A model generated the notes under the pieces. That model was not told the origin of the DNA and did no database searches. It saw nothing but the letters and a program-made list of their open reading frames with translations. Both the position numbers and the translations under genes were made by a program. A stretch of 27,974 nt of DNA from Bacteroidetes bacterium UBA2322 (GTDB lineage: Bacteria > Bacteroidota > Bacteroidia > Chitinophagales > UBA2359): the NCBI GenBank assembly GCA_002345145.1, contig DDVC01000221.1, positions 1-27,974 on the forward strand, read 5' to 3'. How positions within the stretch are numbered: the stretch's first letter is position 1; each line of letters starts with the position of its first letter. Below, piece after piece: positions 23,091 to 27,974 of this stretch.

Positions 23091-24629
23091 TTAGTTTGTA
23101 CCTATCAGCACATCGCCGGTCATTTGGGGTGGTATGGGCAGTTGCATGATGGTTAAAATAGTAGGAGCTATATCGGCAAGTTTACCGTTTTTAAGGGTAG
23201 TATTGCCCAAGTGGTTGCCAACTAAAAAAATGGGCACTAAGTTGGTGGTGTGGGCAGTATGCGGCGAGCCATCGGGATTGCGCATAATATCGGCATTGCC
23301 GTGGTCTGCTATGATAATGAGGGCGTAGTTGTGTTGTAGGGCAGTGGTTACAATTTGGCTCACGCAGGCATCAACCGTTTCGGCAGCTTTAACGGCAGCC
23401 TCAAAAACGCCCGTATGCCCTACCATATCGGTATTGGCAAAGTTTAGGCAGATAAAGTGGGCGGTTTCTTGCTGTATTTTTGGTAAAATGGCGGCAGTTA
23501 GTTCCGGTGCGCTCATTTGGGGTTGAATATCATAAGTGGCTACCTTGGGCGATGGAATTAAAATGCGCTCTTCGCCTTCAAAGGGTGTTTCGCGTCCGCC
23601 CGAAAAAAAGAAAGTTACATGTGGGTATTTTTCGGTTTCGGCAATGCGAATTTGGCATTTATTGTGCGCTGCCAGTACTTCGCCCAGGGTGTTTTGGAGG
23701 TTATCTTTTTCAAAAATAACGCCTACATTTTTAAACGTATCGTCGTAGCGGGTCATGGTAATATAATGCAGCGGCAAGGCGCGCATGTTAAAATCGGGCA
23801 TATCCTGTTGGGTAAGCACGGTGGTAATTTCGCGGCAGCGGTCGGTTCTAAAATTAAAACAAATTACCACATCATCTTCCTTTATGCAGGCAAGCGGCAT
23901 ACCCAATGGGTTTACTGCTACTATGGGTTTAATAAATTCATCGGTAATGCCTTGTTCGTAAGAGCGGCGTACCGCATCGGTTACGTGTTGGGTAGGGAAA
24001 CCCTCGCCCAAGGTGAGCAAGTTGTATGCTAATTTTACCCTTTCCCAGCGTTTGTCTCTGTCCATAGCATAATACCGCCCAATAACAGAGGCTATTTTAG
24101 CTGTAGTAGGCTGAATTTGTTCCTCTAAATAGGTTAAAAAACCTAAACCCGATGTGGGCGATACATCTCTGCCATCGGTAATAGCATGAATAAACACGTT
24201 ATCTACCTCATGCTGCTGCAATATGTTGCAAAGAGCTGTAAGGTGGTTTATATGCGAGTGAACGCCGCCATCAGAAACCAACCCAAGCAGGTGTACCGGT
24301 TTTTGGTGGTCTTTTGCATACTGAATGGCAGCCAGCAGGGTGGCATTTTGGGCAAGTGTGCCATCTTTAACGGCTACATGTATGCGTTGCAGTTCTTGGT
24401 AAACTATGCGTCCGGCGCCTATGTTCAGATGCCCCACTTCTGAGTTGCCCATTTGCCCGTGGGGTAAGCCCACTGCTTCGCCATGGGTAGTGAGTTCGGC
24501 ATGTGGATACGTTTGGTACAAACTGTCAATAAAGGGGGTATTTGCCTGTGCTATGGCGCTCACTTGGGGTATAAGCCCATGCCCCCAGCCGTCTAAAATG
24601 ATGAGCGCTACTTTGTTGTTGGTAAACAT
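23091..24629 (-). CDS. gpmI: 2,3-bisphosphoglycerate-independent phosphoglycerate mutase
   Basis: Converts 3-phosphoglycerate to 2-phosphoglycerate in glycolysis/gluconeogenesis, using two Mn ions. From ATG 24629 the protein has 512 residues, the normal length for GpmI. Motifs: ALIILDGWGHG with Asp13 as metal ligand; HGQMGNSEVGH with catalytic Ser63; AITDGRDVSP; GRYYAMDRDKRWERV; FNFRTDR; NFANTDMVGHTG; and IIADHGNADIM, together the full alkaline-phosphatase-superfamily active site. The frame remains open upstream to 24737, but the extra 36 residues are basic, unlike the family, and are not supported. Housekeeping gene; its upstream neighbour is the restriction-modification cassette, so its promoter must lie in 24630-24757. 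Confidence 0.96.
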   Translation of the reverse strand: MFTNNKVALIILDGWGHGLIPQVSAIAQANTPFIDSLYQTYPHAELTTHGEAVGLPHGQMGNSEVGHLNIGAGRIVYQELQRIHVAVKDGTLAQNATLLAAIQYAKDHQKPVHLLGLVSDGGVHSHINHLTALCNILQQHEVDNVFIHAITDGRDVSPTSGLGFLTYLEEQIQPTTAKIASVIGRYYAMDRDKRWERVKLAYNLLTLGEGFPTQHVTDAVRRSYEQGITDEFIKPIVAVNPLGMPLACIKEDDVVICFNFRTDRCREITTVLTQQDMPDFNMRALPLHYITMTRYDDTFKNVGVIFEKDNLQNTLGEVLAAHNKCQIRIAETEKYPHVTFFFSGGRETPFEGEERILIPSPKVATYDIQPQMSAPELTAAILPKIQQETAHFICLNFANTDMVGHTGVFEAAVKAAETVDACVSQIVTTALQHNYALIIIADHGNADIMRNPDGSPHTAHTTNLVPIFLVGNHLGNTTLKNGKLADIAPTILTIMQLPIPPQMTGDVLIGTN

Positions 24630-24757
24630 ACGGTTGTTTTTAATAATTGGCTTGCGGTGATTCGGAAAAATGTTTGCGAAGGGCGGGGGATTAAATAGTA
24701 CTTTCCTTGCCCTACGCACAAAGTTTACAGAAAGCACAAAAGCCTAAATTACGCACA

Positions 24758-25780
24758 TTAGCCTGCTTTTTCGCAAACATAATCTTGCCTGTCGGTTTTT
24801 TTTCTATCTTCTTGTGCCTTGTTTTGTATTCGCTTGTTTTTAATGAGTATTCTAAAATATGGGCACTTACCATCTATTGATAAGTCTTTTTCATCGTTTC
24901 CTTTTCTGAATTTAATTATTTCAAATTGTTCGGGATTAAATTTATGCAAAAATGTTATAGGCACTCCCATATATCCCTCATAGTCCATTGGTATGTTTTC
25001 TGTTTTATCAACGTTTATACCGTCATAATTATCATAAGTTGGATATTCAGCTTCGTTTCCAAAATATGTTTTTGTGAGTTCTATGTCTTCGTGTCGCTTG
25101 AAGTTGTCTAAATTTGTCAACCACAGGCAATTATTTGGAGATATTATTTTATTCCCCAAACTGTCTATTCGTGCTTCTGTTCCATAAAGTTCATAGTGTT
25201 CAGGCACAATAAAGCCCGAAATGCCTCTTCCAAGATTTATTCCTAACCAAGCTTTGTTTTCGTTAATTAATTTAAAGATTTCTTTGTATGTGATGGCATT
25301 TATATTGCCAATTATTAGAAACTTTTTATCATATTTTACTAATAGCTCCACATACTCTCTGAATAATGAAAAAGGTGGATTGGTAACAACAATATCGGAC
25401 TGCCTTAATAATTCAATACTTTCAGAACTACGAAAATCACCATCACCGTTAAATTCTTTTATTTCAAGTGGTGTATTGGGCTCTGAATACTCTGAAAAAA
25501 AACCTTTTTTTGCTTTATTGGTATTAAATAGGCTTACTTCTTGCTTTTGATAACAGGCAGTTATTAGTTTTTTAAGACCTAAATCATTGAAATTTGAAGC
25601 AAAATAAGTAAAAAAGCTACTACTTCTTGGGTCATCACAATTACAAAAAACCACTTTGTTTTTAAAGTGCTTTTTGTAATGTTGTAATTCACTTTCAATA
25701 TCGCAAAGTTGTGTGTAGAATTCATCACTTTTTGACTTCTTTGCGTTTTGCAATAATTTATTCGTCGCATTTCTTGCCAT
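24758..25780 (-). CDS. EcoRI-type adenine-N6 DNA methyltransferase (M subunit)
   Basis: A 340-residue methylase that should protect GAATTC by methylating the inner adenine. It opens with MARNATNKLL and KSDEFYTQ (residues 17-24), both hallmarks of M.EcoRI; CNCDDPRSSSFF (47-58) is the likely AdoMet-binding region, and VVTNPPFSLFREYV (131-144) holds the catalytic NPPF motif (134-137). M.EcoRI of E. coli is about 326 residues; the extra length here is a lysine-rich C-terminal tail. An AGGGGG Shine-Dalgarno-like stretch sits a few bases before the ATG, unusual in Bacteroidota. It follows the endonuclease gene by 12 bases in the same direction, as in the EcoRI operon. Base composition is clearly AT-richer than the flanking genes, pointing to horizontal transfer. 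Confidence 0.93.
   Translation of the reverse strand: MARNATNKLLQNAKKSKSDEFYTQLCDIESELQHYKKHFKNKVVFCNCDDPRSSSFFTYFASNFNDLGLKKLITACYQKQEVSLFNTNKAKKGFFSEYSEPNTPLEIKEFNGDGDFRSSESIELLRQSDIVVTNPPFSLFREYVELLVKYDKKFLIIGNINAITYKEIFKLINENKAWLGINLGRGISGFIVPEHYELYGTEARIDSLGNKIISPNNCLWLTNLDNFKRHEDIELTKTYFGNEAEYPTYDNYDGINVDKTENIPMDYEGYMGVPITFLHKFNPEQFEIIKFRKGNDEKDLSIDGKCPYFRILIKNKRIQNKAQEDRKKTDRQDYVCEKAG
25718..25723. other. Single GAATTC site
   Basis: The only GAATTC I found by reading the window, inside the methyltransferase gene near its 5' end. It is the predicted target of the encoded restriction-modification pair. Confidence 0.85.
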
Positions 25781-25792
25781 ATTGCCCCCTAT

Positions 25793-26626
25793 TTACTTTT
25801 TGGTTATCTGATTGAACAAATCACTTCCCAATACTTTAAGAGAAGTTTTTGAAATTTCAATCATAATATCAAACATTTCCTTGTTGTTCCACTTTTCTCC
25901 TTTTCCTTGCGTATAAATAGATGTTGCTTGAAGCATAATTGTCTTATCCTTATGCTTAACAAATTTATTTTCACACCAATTAGTATTAATAGGCATCCCA
26001 TAATTTGCTGAAGTAAGCCTGTCTAATCTATTTAACATACCTGAGTTACATTCAAGCTTTACAATTCTCCCATCAGGTCTTTCAATTGCAATTGTTTCTG
26101 TTAAAAAGTTAGACCCTTCTAAAAATAGGACGTAAGGAAAATGAGATTCAGAAAGCATAAAGTTAGCGATTTCTGATATGTTTTTGTGCGACCTTTCTAT
26201 CGCATTACCGGCAGCCATCAAATCTTGATTATCCGCTTTACCAACTAAAATGCCTTTTTTGATATTTTCAATGTCTTTTCCTTGATGTTTAGCTTCCGAA
26301 ACTAAAACGACTCTCCAATTATCATTATCGTCTTTTACTTCAATTATTCCACCATCGGGTATTATGCTTGAATTAGGAACGAAAAGGGTTTGCCCTAATT
26401 CGGGGTCAATTTTCTTTAGAGCTTCGTTTATTTCTTCTTTCCGAATGCTTGTCCTATATCGGAACGTTAATTGCGGATAATCTATTTCAAGTTGTGCAAT
26501 AATAAGATTTGATATTTCTCCAACGGTTAAGTCGTGTAATTTTGCTTCGTTCCCGAAGATACCTACTACACCTTGCGACTTTTTATGTTGGTTTGTCAAT
26601 CTTATTGATTGGTTCTTTTTAGCCAT
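25793..26626 (-). CDS. EcoRI-type restriction endonuclease
   Basis: A 277-residue homodimeric type II endonuclease predicted to cut G^AATTC. From ATG 26626 its length equals R.EcoRI and residues align without gaps as I recall that protein: catalytic Asp91 (PDGG), Glu111 and Lys113 (EAKHQGKD); recognition segment MAAGNAIER with Asn141, Glu144 and Arg145; Arg200 and Arg203 in LNRLDRLTSANYG. Long stretches such as SHKNISEIANFMLSES look identical or nearly so. The frame is open upstream to another ATG at 26689 (21 extra residues), but start 26626 matches the known protein. The gene is AT-rich relative to its neighbours and precedes the methylase by 12 bases. No C (controller) gene, integrase or transposase is beside it. 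Confidence 0.95.
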   Translation of the reverse strand: MAKKNQSIRLTNQHKKSQGVVGIFGNEAKLHDLTVGEISNLIIAQLEIDYPQLTFRYRTSIRKEEINEALKKIDPELGQTLFVPNSSIIPDGGIIEVKDDNDNWRVVLVSEAKHQGKDIENIKKGILVGKADNQDLMAAGNAIERSHKNISEIANFMLSESHFPYVLFLEGSNFLTETIAIERPDGRIVKLECNSGMLNRLDRLTSANYGMPINTNWCENKFVKHKDKTIMLQATSIYTQGKGEKWNNKEMFDIMIEISKTSLKVLGSDLFNQITKK

Positions 26627-26643
26627 CTTGTTAATTCTATTTC

Positions 26644-26658
26644 TTGCTAATTTAGCAA
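26644..26658. promoter_or_regulatory. Perfect 15-base palindrome upstream of the endonuclease start
   Basis: TTGCTAA-T-TTAGCAA is a perfect inverted repeat with a one-base centre, 18 bases before the ATG of the endonuclease. Its place fits an operator or a promoter-proximal binding site. It lies within the optional 21-codon N-terminal extension, which it argues against. Function is inferred only from position. Confidence 0.45.
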
Positions 26659-26725
26659 TTGCGTTTGTTTTTAAGTCTGTAGGCAACATCGGGTATTACT
26701 GAGCCTGTGTTTATGGGGCATGTTT

Positions 26726-27292
26726 TCACTTTACCCTATACGTATAACCGCCGTTGTTGTTATGTTGGTTTTTATCATTGTTGCCGGCAAACAAGCGTGT
26801 AAACCCGAAGTAAAAAACCAAAAACAATACAATAAACAAGCCAAAAAGGTGCGTAACCGAACCATGAAAAACTACCCAAATGCGGGTTTGCTGTATAATG
26901 AGAATGGTAATAAAGGTAACTGCCAGCATCATTAACAAGCCCGATAAGCGCTTAAAACCCGGTATATGACGCATAGACACCTTGTTATTGATGAGTAAAA
27001 GCGTGGCAATCATACTGATAATGGGTAAAAAGTAAACCAATGCGTTTACTTGCAGCAGGCTTCTTTGTCTTTCAAAAAACAAGGTGTAAACACATAATAC
27101 TAAGGCAAAAATACCCGGCACGCTGCATAAATAAACCAAGGCTGAGTAAAAGTATTTCCAAGGGTTTTGATGTGCCTCATCTTGGGCAACCATTTTACCG
27201 GCTACTGCCGCAGCCACGGGCAGCATAACAAAATAGAGTACTACGGGGGTAGGGTTGGCGGCTAAGGCATCAAAAAGTTCTTGTAAGGTCAT
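26726..27292 (-). CDS. Conserved five-helix membrane protein of unknown function
   Basis: A 188-residue integral membrane protein. Hydrophobic segments lie at about 15-33, 50-73, 84-102, 115-134 and 147-167, followed by a short polar, Asn-rich C-terminus. NPTPVVLYFVMLP, NPWKYFYSALVYL and PGIFAL are the sort of motif I associate with an uncharacterised Bacteroidota family, without being able to name it. The frame extends 8 codons upstream to a TTG, but ATG 27292 (MTLQELF) is preferred. The gene lies between the partial enoyl-CoA hydratase (77-base gap) and the restriction-modification cassette, which begins 100 bases beyond its stop. No enzymatic motif is visible, so no function is proposed. 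Confidence 0.75.
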   Translation of the reverse strand: MTLQELFDALAANPTPVVLYFVMLPVAAAVAGKMVAQDEAHQNPWKYFYSALVYLCSVPGIFALVLCVYTLFFERQRSLLQVNALVYFLPIISMIATLLLINNKVSMRHIPGFKRLSGLLMMLAVTFITILIIQQTRIWVVFHGSVTHLFGLFIVLFLVFYFGFTRLFAGNNDKNQHNNNGGYTYRVK

Positions 27293-27368
27293 GGTAAAAG
27301 GTAAAATGGTGAGCAAAAACGGTAAATAGGGTGGGGTAGAGGATAGGGCAGGCGCGTTACGGCAGCGT

Positions 27369-27974
27369 TTACCACACTAATTTTTCCTTGTTCAAAAAGG
27401 CGGCAATACCGCGCTTACAGTCATCGGTAGTGCGGGCGGTAGCGTTCATTTGGGCGGCGTATTGCAGCGCTTGGGTAAGGGTAAGGTTTTGCACATTTGC
27501 AATCATTTGTTTGGTAAGGCGCAGCGAGTCGGCAGAGGTTTGGGTGCATAATTTTTGAGCATACTCGTAAACCGTTTGTTGAATGGCATCGGGCTGGGCA
27601 ATAAAGTTAATGAGCCCCATTTTTTGGGCAGTTTCGGCGGTAATAAGGTCGCCCGATAACAGCAGTTCTTTGGCGCGTGTTTCGCCTATTTTGCGGAGCA
27701 AAAAAATCATCACAATTGCCGGAATGAACCCTATTTTTACCTCTGTATAGCCAAAACTTGCATCGGGTGTAGCAAAAATGAGGTCGCAAATGGTAGCCAA
27801 TCCGCAGCCGCCGGCTATTGCCGGTCCTTCTACTTGCGCTATAACCACTTTGGGCAGGGTGTAAATCATTTCAAACAGGGCGGCAAGCTCGGTAGAGTCT
27901 TGCAAGTTATCGCCGTAGGTATTATTTTGGAGTTGTTGGAGGGCGCTAAGGTCGGCGCCGGCGCTAAAGGCTTT
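27369..27974 (-). CDS. Enoyl-CoA hydratase/isomerase family protein, 5' part missing
   Basis: Crotonase-fold enzyme, cut by the window edge; 201 codons are present and the N-terminal about 55-60 residues are outside. The visible chain starts KAFSAGADL, the first oxyanion-hole motif, and continues to EGPAIAGGCGLATICD (49-64), the second. The Glu of the hydratase pair expected in GGGCELA is Gly here (CGLA), whereas the second Glu (E79 in YTEVKIGFIPA) is kept. That pattern, with EVKIGFIPAIV, is closer to methylglutaconyl-CoA hydratase (LiuC-like, leucine degradation) than to beta-oxidation hydratases, but this is tentative. A TTG at 27903-27905 could be mistaken for a start; the coding clearly continues through it. 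Confidence 0.88.
   Translation of the reverse strand, partial: KAFSAGADLSALQQLQNNTYGDNLQDSTELAALFEMIYTLPKVVIAQVEGPAIAGGCGLATICDLIFATPDASFGYTEVKIGFIPAIVMIFLLRKIGETRAKELLLSGDLITAETAQKMGLINFIAQPDAIQQTVYEYAQKLCTQTSADSLRLTKQMIANVQNLTLTQALQYAAQMNATARTTDDCKRGIAAFLNKEKLVW

Noticed and set aside
24630..24737. 36-residue N-terminal extension of GpmI
   Set aside because: The extension is basic and unlike the family, while ATG 24629 gives the usual 512 residues starting just before the LDGWG motif.
24738..26725. Direct repeats flanking the restriction-modification island as insertion scars
   Set aside because: Only a short AGCCTG word is shared by both sides; too short to be evidence for a target-site duplication.

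Overview
The window looks like a chromosomal segment of a member of Bacteroidota. The evidence is a giant secreted protein with a C-terminal gliding-motility/T9SS type B sorting domain (CHU_C), SprB-like and PKD/Ig-like repeats, -7 elements of the TAnnTTTG type, a TonB-era style outer-membrane barrel, a TlpA-type thioredoxin, and KASIII/ACP proteins of the kind seen in Bacteroidota surface-polysaccharide loci. I cannot fix genus or species; a Chitinophagales/Saprospirales-like lineage is only a guess.

Layout. (1) 1-651: no convincing gene; it holds three copies of a 14-base near-palindrome and a 7-bp-periodic repeat. (2) 652-11604 (-): a 3650-residue cell-surface protein made of an N-terminal head domain, Ig/PKD modules, a probable beta-helix, a long glycine-rich/collagen-like block, SprB-like repeats, an array of alternating ~165-residue module pairs, and the CHU_C sorting domain. 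(3) 11795-12079: tRNA-Ser(GCT) and tRNA-Pro(TGG), each followed by a hairpin terminator. (4) 12169-14771 (+): alpha/beta hydrolase, ArnC/DPM1-like membrane glycosyltransferase, GNAT acetyltransferase; converging on (5) 14776-20380 (-): bidomain glycosyltransferase, acyl carrier protein, KASIII-like ketosynthase, fatty acid desaturase, and a second glycosyltransferase-like protein. Together (4) and (5) look like a glycan/glycolipid or acylated-polysaccharide locus. (6) 20565-22987: divergent pair of an outer-membrane barrel protein and a TlpA-like thioredoxin. (7) 23091-24629 (-): GpmI, cofactor-independent phosphoglycerate mutase. (8) 24758-26626 (-): an AT-rich island carrying a complete type II restriction-modification pair closely resembling EcoRI (R then M), with the endonuclease catalytic and recognition residues at the same numbering as R.EcoRI. 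(9) 26726-27974 (-): a five-helix membrane protein and a partial enoyl-CoA hydratase.

Most noteworthy are: the EcoRI-type cassette set between housekeeping genes, with only one GAATTC visible by eye in the whole window (inside its own methylase gene); a family of degenerate intergenic repeats with strict 7-bp periodicity found at several gene ends, one of which supplies the ACP stop codon; a bidomain glycosyltransferase whose second GT-A domain has lost its acidic metal motif; and the polyglycine block inside the giant adhesin. All functional statements rest on reading motifs by eye; no database search was made.
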